From assembly GCF_000002425.4 (NCBI RefSeq), contig NC_037274.1, positions 13,665,590 through 13,729,589 of the forward strand: a stretch of 64,000 nucleotides of DNA, in the 5' to 3' direction. The notes under the pieces were generated by a model. That model saw only the letters and a list, made by a program, of their open reading frames with translations. It did no database searches and was not told where the DNA came from. The position numbers and the translations under genes are program-made. Shown piece by piece: positions 36,712-48,366 of this stretch; positions within the stretch are counted from its first letter, which is position 1, and each line of letters starts with the position of its first letter. The stretch comes from Physcomitrium patens (Eukaryota > Streptophyta > Bryopsida > Funariales > Funariaceae).

Positions 36712-37793
36712 CTAAAGAAACCTTAACCAAATTCTAAATAATTCCAAGTAATTCCTATAATAAATTTAATCTCAATAACTAATCAATAAACCATCGATTT
36801 TAATTCAAAATTTGTATACCTCTTAGCAATTAAGTTGACAACAAGCACAAAGTTTTTGAAGAAGATTGAACTCACCAAAAAGAAGATCAATCTTATTATT
36901 TGCTTGGATGTTGGCCGGCCTCCTTCTCCAATCTAAATGTTAAATTTTCAGCACCAATTTCTCCTTATTGAACTGTTCAATTGATCTTTAATTTTTCAAA
37001 TATATAGGAAAATAAGTCTACTATCTTTATATATAATTTTCATTCCAATCCAACCTATACATTCTGAGAAAACTTAAAAATCCTCATTGGACCTAAAACT
37101 CTACTTCTTGAGACCTTGATCTACTTAAATCTCAATAATCCTCAATCCAACCTTTTGATCAAGCTCAAATTCACAACATATATTAAAAACATATAAATCC
37201 AAAAATCTCTAAAATTTTACTTGTGGATCTACTACCAAACTTATGAAATTCTTCAAAAGGTATCTCCTCTTTTATTTCACAAATCTAGAGTCATCCAAAA
37301 CAAACCTTGACTTTGCAAAGCTCTTACAAAGTTAATACAAATCCAAATCACCTCAAAATAATGCTTATTGAAATCCTATCAAGTCTGCTCTCTAATCCCA
37401 ATCTTTGATCTACCAAAGATTCTCAAAATTATCATAAGACCTCGACTTTGTGCCTTGATATCTGATTTCGACCCTGGTTCATAACTGCCCTCTTCAGATA
37501 TCAATATCTAGTTTTTCTATATAATTTTTGTTGGAAACTACTCTTAACTTCTTTCTAAAGGTATTTATATTATTTATATTTTTAATCTACCTTACTTTGT
37601 TCTATTTGTGGTATTACAAAGTGAGTAGAAGCCTAATTTGCATAAAAGGTAATATTAGCACCTTTAATTTTTCTATCCCTTGACTATTATCTATTTTCTC
37701 AAGATAATTTTTTATAATATATTTGAAATAAGATCTTCAAAAATTTGATATTTTTTGCACATTTTCACATATTAGCTGTTTTAGATCATGACA
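36712..37793 (-). repeat. 3' LTR of element I, right part
   Basis: Nearly identical to 48920-50002 (for example gttggccggcctccttctcc). Read on the minus strand it begins TGTCATGATCTAAAACAGC; the 5' LTR begins TGTCCTAATGTAAAACAAC. A polypurine tract abuts it. Confidence 0.88.
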
Positions 37794-37805
37794 TCCACTC
37801 CCCCT
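37794..37805 (-). other. Polypurine tract of element I
   Basis: Minus-strand AGGGGGAGTGGA directly precedes the TGTC start of the 3' LTR. Confidence 0.8.
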
Positions 37806-40800
37806 AAACTCGTGCATCCTCCAACATGCACCAAATTTTGTATATTATTTTTATGTGGAATGGCCTTTATCTTTATCAAATTCTTGATCTTCAACTTATT
37901 CTTCTTTTTTCATCTCAATATCCCTTAGTAGATTTTGCTCTTCATTAAAACAAATGTCTTCACCTTTTTGTGTAAAGAATTTGATTTCCTTGCCTAATAT
38001 AAGTATCTTCAATTCTATACCATCAAATTCTTGTAACAAATAGGTTCGATTGTCATACACTTGTTTCACATTATAAAGCCCAAATCATCTCTTTACAAAT
38101 TTCTTAGCTGTGCTATGTTGATTGTCTAAGCTACTATCATTAACTAATATCCATTTACCATCTTCAATTACCTTAGATTATAGACAATGTTTTTTATCAA
38201 ATCTTTCTATATTTTTTTTATAGCTTCTTTCAACCTCATTATTGCTGCTTCAATATCATTAGGTCTTCTTTCTAATTATTGAATCTGTAATTCTAAAAAT
38301 TCTTTTGTATTGAAATTATTCTTCAAAGGTAATACATCATATGTAGGCTCTACTTCTTTTATTGGCATTATTGGTTTGTGTCCATACATTAATTCAAAAG
38401 GCATATAATATATTATTGAATTGTGAGTTGTATGATCTGTCCATAGTGCAAATGGTAATAATTTAGGCCATTCATGTATTTTTTCATTGCATGCCTTTAC
38501 TAATGCCTTAACAATAAGTGAATGTCTATGTTCATTTTTTTCATTTCCTTCTGGATTATATGTTGTTGTTAATGAAAGTTTAATTTCTATTCTATTAAAG
38601 AATTTTTGTACTTCCTTTCCATCTAATTCACTCCTATCTCCTTTAATTCTTCCAATACAATCATACCAATAAATAACATCTTCCAATAAAAATTGGCATA
38701 TATCTTCAGTATTCTTTGTTCTTAATGTTTGTCCTTCAACCATATTTAATATATCTTCTTGTGTAAGTACCAAATACTTCATTTGTCTAAGTTCAATTGG
38801 TATTGCTACCAAATCCACCACTCATTTATAATGTAAAGCTAAAGGATATATTGGGTGTAATCGATCTCGATGCCAAATGTTTGAATATACTTAAAAAATT
38901 TCATAAGATCTTACAAAATTTGTTGTATCTTTGTGCATGCCCTTCCACCAATATTTTTCTTCAACTTAGTAAATATTACCTAAATACCCCGATGCCTAGT
39001 CCATCAACTCTCATGGAATTCTTTAAAGATCTTTTATTGCATTTCAATCCCATGTACAACTTATTGTAGTATTCTAACCCTTTTTTGTGGATGCTTCCAT
39101 AAAAATCTATTTTAAAGAAAATATCCATATACTTTCCTTCGAATCCTCTTAAATCCTTTGTCCATCCAATCTTCTTGCTACATTAATGTACTTAAGTATT
39201 TTCTTATGTACATCCATTCACCATCATATAATTCTTCTAAGAATAATTAAATTGATATAGCCAAAGAGAATCTATCCCTTCTTACATACAAAGTTGAATA
39301 AAAGTTGGTGTCAATATTTGCTTCATTATCAATCATAAAATCTTCATTATTATATTGTGTTCATGACAACATATCTACAACCACATTAATTTTTCTCAAA
39401 ATGTACTTAAATTTAGGATCTATAGACTTTATATATACAATCCACCTTAACAATGCAATATCTGGTATTGAACAACTCGTAATCATGTCCAATAAAGATA
39501 ATCAATCTGTTTTTATAACTATTGATGTACCAATCAAATACTCCCTTTTATTTTTCATAGCTATTACTACACTCCATAATTCTCTTTTAATTTGTGTATA
39601 TCTCTTTTGTCTAGCATTCAAAATCCTTGCTCCAAACCTTATTACATATTTATTGCCTTGTTCATCATTTTGTCCAATTGTCCAACCCATTCTAATTAGA
39701 CTTATATCCATTGTTAATACCACTGGCCTTTTACACTCATAATTTATTTTCTTTAAAGTTGGAGGTAAAGAAAGAATGTTTTTTTAATTTTTCCATAAGT
39801 TTTCTTTGTTCTTCTTTTCATTGAAATTTTTAATTCTTTCTTAATAACTCATATAATGGATCTGCTACATATGCAAAATGTGATATCTATATATGATAGA
39901 AAATATATGTTCCTAAAAACCTTCTTACTTCTATTGTTTTTGTACATTCTTTCATCTTTTTTATAACTTCAATCTTTTTTATATTTGGCTTGTACCCATA
40001 TGATCTACACATATGTACTACCACCAAAACTTCCTTTAGTCCAAACATTGATTTTGCCTCCAATAAGGTTAAATGAACCTCTTCTAATCTTATCAAAATC
40101 TTTTCACAATCATCAATATGATCTGCCACAAACTTCCTATATCCCTTCGAATCCTAAGTCTCATCTTTTCTTTCTTCTTCACATCTCTTAATTGGCACAT
40201 CATCTAAAAAAGATATTATTATATTTGGAATAAAATTTCTTAATATCTTATGCATTCCATTCATCATGTCTGCTATAGAATTTGTAGCTCCTTATGGTAA
40301 GGTACACATTCTTACCATTCTAATGATCTCTTCATAGTTGTGAAATCTCTACTTTGTATTGCCAATTGAAATTGATCATTCTCCAAATAAAGATCTCCCA
40401 TAGAATAAATTTCTCTCCTTGCAAATGCCTCTACAAATTCATCCACCATTAGACTTGACTCTATTTTTTTAACAGTTATCTTATTTATCCATTGCATATT
40501 TTCAATAAACCTCAATGTTCCATTTTTCTTAGGTACTATGAACTATCAATTGAAATATGGTGTAATAAATGGTTATAAAATTTCCATCTTAATCTTTTCA
40601 TTGAATATTTCAACTAGCTTTGGCAAATGGACCTTTGAAACTAGAAGTGGCGTCAAATTCCATGGTTCATGTGGAATTGTAAAAATAACCACAGATGTTA
40701 TAATACTTGGATCAATGCATCTTATTTCATGTGATTCAAATGCAAATTCCTTTCTATGTCATGAAAGCATTTCTTTAAAATATTTGTCATCATCTCTTAT

Positions 40801-40980
40801 TAAAAATTTATCACATTCAATTTTCAAACCATCTAATGTCAAATCATCCTTGAATTCATGACCTATTTTCCTTGGATCTCTTAAGTTTGCTTGTATAGAA
40901 GCCCTTTTTATCCTTTCTACAAAATCCGATGGTAGTGGCAATACCACTTATTTAACCTTTCTTACAACAGTCTATCACGG
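37806..40980 (-). pseudogene. Element I pol, second part: RT, RNase H, integrase
   Basis: Minus-strand order. RT spans about 39887-40947: an NMQWINKITVKK segment, IYSMGDLY, a TLP-GATNS box interrupted by a stop, a FLDD catalytic box near 40225, and VRRFLGTYIFYHI. RNase H is at 39502-39723 (DISLIRMGWTIGQNDEQG, KRELWSVV). Integrase core lies at 38276-38821 (LTTTYNPEGNEKNEHRH, FELMYGHKPIMPIKEVEPTY). Several stops and frame changes make it dead. These sequences differ clearly from both the chromovirus family and element G, so three gypsy lineages coexist here. It is separated from its own protease by the insertions at 40981-45490. Confidence 0.78.
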
Positions 40981-42283
40981 TGTCGTGTTGTGGTTCGGCT
41001 ACCATGTGAAAATATATGATTACGTATTTAATGTACAATTTACTTAACAATATGATAAGAGCCATGTTACTAGATTTTAGTTGATTGTAGAATATAATTT
41101 GATTATTACCTTGAAAAGAGGTTGTTTAAAAAGATTACTATAGAATTTTTATAACTTTAATTTCTATTAATAGTGGCTTTTAAGATTGGTTTTGATTGAT
41201 AGTAACTTCTAAATATTTAGAGTCACCTTTTTTAGACATTGGTGACCTCTGAAAACTTATTTTGGTTTTCTTATTTGATGTTTAGAGCATAAATTATGTA
41301 AATCTTTTAAGAAAAAAGATTGAAGAAGGGTTTAAGTAGCAAGGAAAGTTTAGGGCATCCATATAAATGAATGGAGATGAATGATAAAAATCTCCATTCT
41401 TATTGGTCAAAAATCATGACCAATGGGCTTTGAAGAGGCTGCCTGACGCCATATTAGAGATTAGAGTTAGTTTTTTTACGCCATTTGAGCTTTGAAGGCT
41501 AGAATCAGCAAGTTTAGGTTTTTGACTATGGTTTTGGTACAAATCTTGTATGATTTGGAGTTTATATAAAGGAGATATAGGTGCTTAAAGTTAAGGTGTT
41601 GATTTCAGAGCTATTATCACTCTTTTTGACATAACACATGCATACAGAAGGCAATTGAGGATCGGCAACCTCGATTGAAAAGAGCACTTTTGCGGCTATA
41701 TTTTTTTTATACTGGTTGCTAAATTCCAAATTAAAATAAAGGAGTTATTGGATTTTGAAGTCAGTGCATGTAATCTAAGGGTAGTAAGTGACCCGATTTA
41801 GTAGAGGTTGTGTCTTGAGCTATATCTTGAGCAATTTGACAAGGTTTTAGTTCAAAATTTTAGAGAATATTTATATTCAAGTACATAAGTTTTATGTCAT
41901 TTGAGTATTGGATTCTTGAGATATTAAGAAAATAGTGCTCAGGTGCTTGTAAATTAGGGTTTAGAGCATCTGCTAAGGTTTCTTAGATGCCAAAAGTTCG
42001 AAAGTGAATTTGTAGTTGGCTTTTTTTTTTGGTAAAATTTAAGGATAAGTTCTACCTATCTTATAAATTTGAGACAAATTAAATGGTTAGATTAAGAGTT
42101 ATGAATTTCTAAAGTTGAAGAAGAAAAAACTCTTTGTGGAAAAAATATGTTTTGAAGGGATTTTGATATATTTTGAATTTTATGCAAAATAAAGGAGTTT
42201 GGAAGCTAAGATAAGATTCATATAAAAGTTTAAGCTAAACTTACTATAGGAAGATACACAGTGTATTTCTAGATAGCAAATCA
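40981..42283 (+). repeat. Family J LTR copy J4, truncated at its 3' end
   Basis: Starts TGTCGTGTTGTGGTTCGGCT. Differences from the J2/J3 start (TGTCATATTATAATTGCTTA) are largely G-to-A, so J4 seems to keep the less deaminated form. Homology to other J copies runs through the cattggtcaaaaatcatgacc region (about 41395-41480) to about 42150, then fades. It interrupts element I just upstream of RT. Confidence 0.65.
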
Positions 42284-42288
42284 TGTGA

Positions 42289-42617
42289 TACAACAATGGA
42301 CATATACATGTAAGCTAGTAATTATCTAGATAAATAGGTAGAAGTAAGTAGAAGTAGTTAAAAGTAATTAATTCTATAATATCTTCTATAAAAGCATCCT
42401 AGAAGCTTTGTAGATGTTGCTTTGACTTTATAGGTGTCTATAATTAATATTTTGGATTAAAAAAGTGGTCAGTAAGTTGGCCATATGCCACATATGTTGC
42501 TAGCTTGAAGACCAAGCTAACTATGTAGCCCATACATAGAAAAACTTGCTTTACAAGTCAAGGCATGTATCCTACAAAGTCAACATATATTGAAGGTCTT
42601 ATATAACATCACCACAT
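42289..42617 (+). repeat. Old chromovirus LTR, left part
   Basis: Aligns with the first 60% of the LTR of A (for example acatgtaagctag, caagctaactatgtagccca). It breaks at accacat, where a 2.66-kb insertion begins, and resumes at 45274. Confidence 0.8.
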
Positions 42618-43570
42618 TGTTGTATTACATGCCATTTAGCTTGAGAACACATTAGGCATCTAGCTGTGTAAGATAAAATAAGGTTTTGTAAGTATCCGAG
42701 TAGTCTAGTGGGTTTCAACCATTTAAATACAAATTGTTCCGGATTTCAATATAAAAGCTTACTCCCAATACAAAGTACTTAGAAACACTAGTTTTAATAA
42801 CTTTGAGATATTATAAGTACAATTTTTTCTGTTATTTGTTAGTTTTATTTTTATTTTATTTATTTTATTTATTATATATTTATTTATTTATTTATTTTAA
42901 ATCCTAATCCAAGACAACAAGCTTCGATAAGCTGAAATTCTCAAGTTGACCATCTGATTGTTATAAAACTTCTACCACTAGTATCTTTACAAGTCTTCTA
43001 AATGCTCAAGAAGTTCAATCCAATCCAACTTACAGATTGCAAGAAAATGTCGTAAATCTACACTAATGTCCCTTGACTGCCGCCTAAAAGTTGATGACGA
43101 ACTGTAACTTATAATTTTTCCTTCTCTACTCATTAATTCTCATTCAAACTTTGTGTGCAGCTCCGCCTTTAAGTCCCTGACTTACCGCATCAGAATTCAC
43201 CTTATTTCAGCTAAAAGATTTCCAGATCTTACAAAAATCCTAAACAACCTCAATATGCCAACTTCTGATACTTCTTTATACTAATGATCAAATATCCTCT
43301 ATCCATACCGTTAGATTAATACAAATTTTTGCATGCACTTGGCATACTCAACAATCTAGACATGTCTAAAATTTTAACCACAGATGTCTCTCCAATTTTA
43401 CAAAACAGTCAAGAGTATTAGCCGTTACTTTATTGCAAAAATCCAATTCACCAATACAAACACTGACTTTCAGCAATGACTACAAATCCTCCCAAACCCT
43501 ATGAACTCAATTCTATATTTTTTGAAGGAGCTTGAAGCTAGCTCTCCAACTCCAAAATCTCGATCTCTGA
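42618..43570 (-). repeat. Family I-type LTR remnant within the mosaic insertion
   Basis: The start matches 17597 and 48367 (catttagcttgagaa versus catttggcttaagaa). The array region is degraded to attt repeats (42840-42900), and later blocks match 49000-49620 weakly. Confidence 0.55.
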
Positions 43571-44390
43571 ATGCTTCTTCTTTTTCCTCTCTTTTCCTTT
43601 AACTCCGTGAGGCCTCTATTCTTTTGCCCTGGACTTCGAATTGCAACAGTAAACCGCGCTTCCATAGAATTTCTGCCTCTAAAAGGATCTTTCTCCGAAA
43701 AAGATGTTTCTCCTAAACGGCATAGAGAATGGAATAGTTTGAATGGAACCAAAGCCTCTATAATCGGAACCTCATTGGGTTGCCCAATCGAGTTAAGTCT
43801 CATATTGAGTAAGAGGCCCATAATTGGATCAAATTGGCCCTTCGTATCAGGCTCATCCAATTGTGAAATTGACCCTTTCCTCTTTTGTCGAATCTTGGTA
43901 AGAATAGCTTGGACACATTCCACCTGATTTATCGAAGTATCTTGAGGACCTTGATTTTTTCCCTCAATTTTTTCTTGGCTTTGGATCTGTTGATTCCGAT
44001 TATTGAAATGAAACGGAGCATTATATTATTGATAAGTATGCCTCAACTGCTTGCTACTGCCACACATTGGCGCATAATTGTCACTAGTTTTGGGATTAGG
44101 ACATTTACTAGTACAATGACCAATCTATCTACAACGAAAACAACGAAATGGTCTTCTTATACCCCCATCAGGCATATTGGGTGTCTCCATCGATATATAC
44201 CTATTAGACTTGTTCCATGTAGGGTTAGAAAATGATCTTGGTCATCCCATTGGTACGGAGGATACTTGGTTCGATGACGCCACTGGAGCATACGTTGTTG
44301 TCACGTTTGGTAGTATAGCTTGCAATGGGATGATATTAACTGGCCCCTGAATATTGGCACTGGAATTGGACACTGTTTTTAACATCCAAG
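43571..44390 (-). pseudogene. G-type gag fragment
   Basis: Minus-strand remnant closely similar to the zinc-knuckle end of element G gag (33540-33770). A knuckle of the form C-F-R-C-x4-G-H-C-T-S-K-C lies near 44095-44150, broken by a stop. Downstream, 43513-43923 is open but charged and without a domain I can name. The element it came from is otherwise missing. Confidence 0.6.
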
Positions 44391-44502
44391 ATGACTAAAT
44401 ATTAATAAAATCTTTTTCATTTATATTTTCACCATATAGTCGTATTACAATATGGCAACGTAGCATCTATTTAAATAACATATTGTAGAATAGATATTAA
44501 TT

Positions 44503-45273
44503 TGTTTTAGAAAGATATTGATAAAATATATTAATAATCCATACAATAGGAAATTCAGGAGGACGGATGAGTGATTTAGTTCTTAAAAGAGGTTAATTAC
44601 AGAATTACGGTTAAAATTTGGAGAATCAAGGGAAAGTATATAGGAGTTGTAGAAGTTAATTAAGGTACCAAACTATGATAGTCATGAGCCGAGGGCCATC
44701 ACTGTGATAGTTGTGACGTGGGGTAAGCTTGGTGCTACCTCTTTTCTTTTGTTTGTTCTTTTCTTTGAATAAGAGGATTGAGAGTTTCTGAATATTGTGA
44801 AGTGAATTATGGAATGGAAATGTGATTGGTATTATTTGAAAAGAAGAAAGATAGAATGCTGAAATCTAATTGTAGTTCAACAAAGAGAATGAGTCTATAT
44901 TTGTGTGAAACACCGTGATGTGAATGGCAGTTTTGTGTGAAGAATTCCAATGATTGGAATGAGGGTAATTATGTATTGAATGTTGTGAGGGTGTAGTATT
45001 ACAGTTGGAGATTATGAGGGTGAATATATTGGTGGAAATAACAGTTATTGGTATGACTGAATTACTGTAAAGAAGAGATTGATAAGATGAAGGAAGAGAT
45101 TATAGTTTCCTTGTGTGTTTGGATATTAGAAATAGAGATGATATATTCAAGAGGTAATTGATTGTGTGATCCTAACGTGAACGCTTAAGCAACTAGTCAT
45201 TCCCCGTGTTCGAATCCTCCTATACGGGTTTATTCTCATTAGATTAATTTGGAATAAGTAAAATGAGCAATCA
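44503..45273 (+). repeat. G-type LTR, plus orientation
   Basis: Reverse complement of the element G LTR type: shared catgagcc block near 44690, shared cttttcttttgtttgttctt block near 44740, end ggaataagtaaaatgagcaa. A section near its end (45150-45273) is a near-identical inverted copy of 62409-62535. Confidence 0.7.
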
Positions 45274-45490
45274 CACATATATAGAGACAAGAATGAAGCC
45301 TTCTTCACTCTTGTCAACTCCTTTCTTACTTCCAGTCTAGTTTCAAGAGTCTCAAGTTTTCTTATCTTTTGACAATAAGTCATTCTAATTTCTTCTAAAT
45401 ATATGTACTTCCTTATTTCTATTTTGTTACTCTTTCTTTGACACAAATTTCATTGATTTATGCATCATCTTTTAGTTCATGTCTTTAACA
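45274..45490 (+). repeat. Old chromovirus LTR, right part
   Basis: Continues the LTR begun at 42289, with tatatagagacaagaatgaa and both hairpin arms present (one arm substitution), ending ctttaaca at 45490. Together the parts total about 546 bp. No internal region follows, so it is probably a solo LTR. Confidence 0.8.
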
Positions 45491-48366
45491 TAGTCTTATA
45501 TTTTGTGTTTATATTTACTTCATATTTATCCATATATTCTTTTATTTTATCATGAAATTGCTTATAATGCTCATTTATTACCTTAGCACCTTCTTCAAAA
45601 TTTCCATTCAATAATATTTATAAATCATCTATAATATCACCAAAATAAGATTTTTTAAATATCCTTTATATGAAATCATCTTCATCAATCACTCTACATT
45701 TTTTTAACTGATGTTTTATATTTTTGATATTTTTCTTATCTATTCTTCTAAAATTATTTATATTTTTAAATAAAATATATCCATCTTGTGATAATCTTGT
45801 AATATCTTCATCCTTTCTACTAGACAAGAAGCCTTCACTCTTTTTATCATTGCAATCTTATTTTACAATGGCATCTAGTAAAAATCCTTTGAGTCTTTAA
45901 GATCTTCAAATTCTTTGTGCATATTTGGCAAAAGATGTTCTCTCAAACTATCCCAATTTCTTCTATGATTTTCACAAACTATTAAAAATTGCACTGCCTT
46001 CTTTCCATCTTGACTTCTTATCCTTGCATAAGCTAATCCATCATCCATAAACTTTGTCTCTATTTGTATGGCAGTAGTATATGTTTGTCTTAATATAATA
46101 AGATATGTAGATATATCTTGGATAAAGAAATTTTTTTCATGAATAACATCTCCTATTATCACCTTGATATTTAGACAAGCTCTATACAAATCTATCTTTG
46201 AATTATTTTTTGCTCTTATCATCCACTCATGCTTAATATTAATAGGCTAACTTCTCCTTTTATATAATTTTGTTAACATTAAATTGATTTCAAAACCTTG
46301 ATCAATCAATGCTACAAATGGTTCTTCTAATTCTCCCAATTTTACTAATTTTTTTTGTAATAGCCCTTATCCAATGACTTTGAGAATAATGACTAGAAGC
46401 TTGAATCATAGCTTCTTTCCTTGTAAATTTGACTCCTGAAACATCTCCAATAATTTGTATTTCAACTTTCTCATCTTCACTGCTTCCTATTACCTTTATG
46501 CCTTGTGCATTTGATATCATAGTATCACCAATAGATTGCTATTTTTTTTTATTCTATCAATAATAACTTCATGAAACTTACATTTTAAAATTCTTAGAAT
46601 CTTATCAATTGTGCATTCAACCTTTCCACTTAAAATCCATTCCTTTAATATCTTCTTCAAATCTGTAACAGGTTCTATATCTGATTGTAATTTATAAACG
46701 AGAACCTTTGTTTTTTCTTTCACAATCTCCTTCTTCTTTGTAAAAATATTCTCTGTTGTCTCTTCATGCATAAGATTCTTTTGTTGTTGTGTTTTCTCTC
46801 TCCTTGTAATTCTTTTTGATGGCCCTTCATGATTTTCATCTCTCATTTGTTTTTTTTTTTTTTCTATTAATGCTTCATGTTGACTTCTTACAATATGAAT
46901 ATGAATTGATAATCTATCTAACGGATCATCCTATGCAGTATTTTACTAAATATTATTGCCAATATTTTTTAAATCATCTCTAATAAATTTTTTTTTTTCA
47001 GCAAATTTATTGCACTTAACTACAAAGAATTAAATTTTCTTTGATACTCAAGATTTATACTTAAACATTTGCTTGGATTTTCTTCCATCCAAAATGTTGA
47101 TACTTCATTTCTTGAAATTATATGAAATTTAAAAGCATCTCCGATAAACACCTTCATTTCTTCTTTACTAAAATTTTCTATAATTTTTCTCCACTCTCTT
47201 TTAAGTGTATCATACCATCTTTAAAAAAAACAATTTCTTTGCATAGCACCTCTAAAAAATCTTCATACTCCCTTTTTGAATGATCAATATGCTAACACAT
47301 CACATGCACCTATGCACTATACCTTCCATTGGTCCCAATTTTTGTCTTGTTGACATTCTTGATGTTTGATCCTTCTCCTTAAGTTTTGGAAATTTAATTT
47401 GTAAATCTCTCATTCTACACATGATTTCATCCATGCTTATTTCTTCTTTCTTTAATATAAATATTGAAGGTTGAATCATAGATGTAGGATGAGTAGAAGG
47501 TATTTTTACCTTAGATACTTGCAATAGTTTTTGAATACCCACCTTGTCTTTTCTTCTTTCTCTTTTTTCAAGTAACCCTATTATCTCTTCTACTTTCTTC
47601 TAATTTGTTGTCAATTCTTCTTCTTCTTCTTTATCTTCAAGCAAAATTTCCAACTTATCTTATAATTCTCTATTAGTTGCTTGAAGAAATAACTCCACTT
47701 TGGTTGGATCTAATAATTGTCTTTTTTTTTTTGATAAAGAAAAATAATACCTTTCAAACTCTCTCAATAATTTTGTTTCTTGGAGACTCTTCTTAGGTCT
47801 TTCAATCCACTCAAAAAATAGTTTTTTTGTGATCATATCACTATCTTTTAAAAGATACTCATCTTTTAATGCTTGAGATAAATTTTTCCATGAATCTCTA
47901 GATTATCCTACAATAGACTTCACATGACTTCTTATTTCTAATATAGTAGCCAATTCAAATAATTGAACCATCTCCCTTTCAAAAATATGCTTCAATTCTA
48001 TTTTTTTTACATAAACCTTAGATATTTTATAATATTCTTTCCTTTAAATTGATCGATCTTGTCCACAATTGCTTATAATGCTTTGTTTGTGATACCTTCT
48101 TTGCGATCTTTAATTTGTTGTTGTTGCATGAATAAGGCAAATACCTCAAACATGCTTACAAAGTTGGGATCAAAATATACACCTTGTCCTCTAGTTGAAG
48201 CTCCTCTTCTAACTCTACTTGAAGTACTACTTCCAATTCTACATGAAGTACTATAAAAAACCCCTCCTTCTATCCTCTTACCTTCTTTCTCCATAATTCA
48301 AATAAACCAAGAATTTTTTCCAAATACCTTCAACCTCAAGCTTTTCAAGTCAGATTCACCAAAATA
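45491..48366 (-). pseudogene. Element I gag and protease
   Basis: Minus strand. gag begins at 48294 (MEKEGKRIEGG), 72 nt inside the 5' LTR, with a GQGVYFDPNFVSMFEVFALF segment and a Q-run, and decays downstream (47300-47542 and neighbours). A charged lysine/threonine-rich linker lies at 46517-46846. The retroviral-type protease spans about 45875-46340: an ALIDQGFEIN-like active-site segment near 46290-46320 and ILRQTYTTAIQIETKFMDDG, ARIRSQDGKKAVQFL further on. Catalytic D-Q-G replaces the usual D-T/S-G; related elements may use D-H-G, but I cannot confirm that here. Many stops. Confidence 0.75.
48343..48366 (-). other. Probable primer-binding region of element I
   Basis: Minus-strand TATTTTGGTGAATCTGACTT directly follows the LTR end. 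TGG at the expected offset suggests a tRNA primer site; the tRNA is not identified. Confidence 0.4.

Larger units (their letters stand above)
42618..45273. mobile_element. Mosaic 2.66-kb insertion with TG...CA ends inside an old LTR
   Basis: Begins TGTTGTATTACATGCC and ends GAGCAATCA, flanked by CACAT on both sides (42613-42617 and 45274-45278), as expected of LTR-element integration. Its left third resembles the family I LTR, its middle is a minus-strand G-type gag fragment, and its right end is a G-type LTR in plus orientation. This is not a normal element layout and suggests recombination between nested elements. Confidence 0.6.

Noticed and set aside
45195-45225. Possible tRNA gene (ttcgaatcc T-loop-like motif)
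   Set aside because: The flanking bases do not pair as a T stem and no acceptor, D or anticodon arms can be folded.
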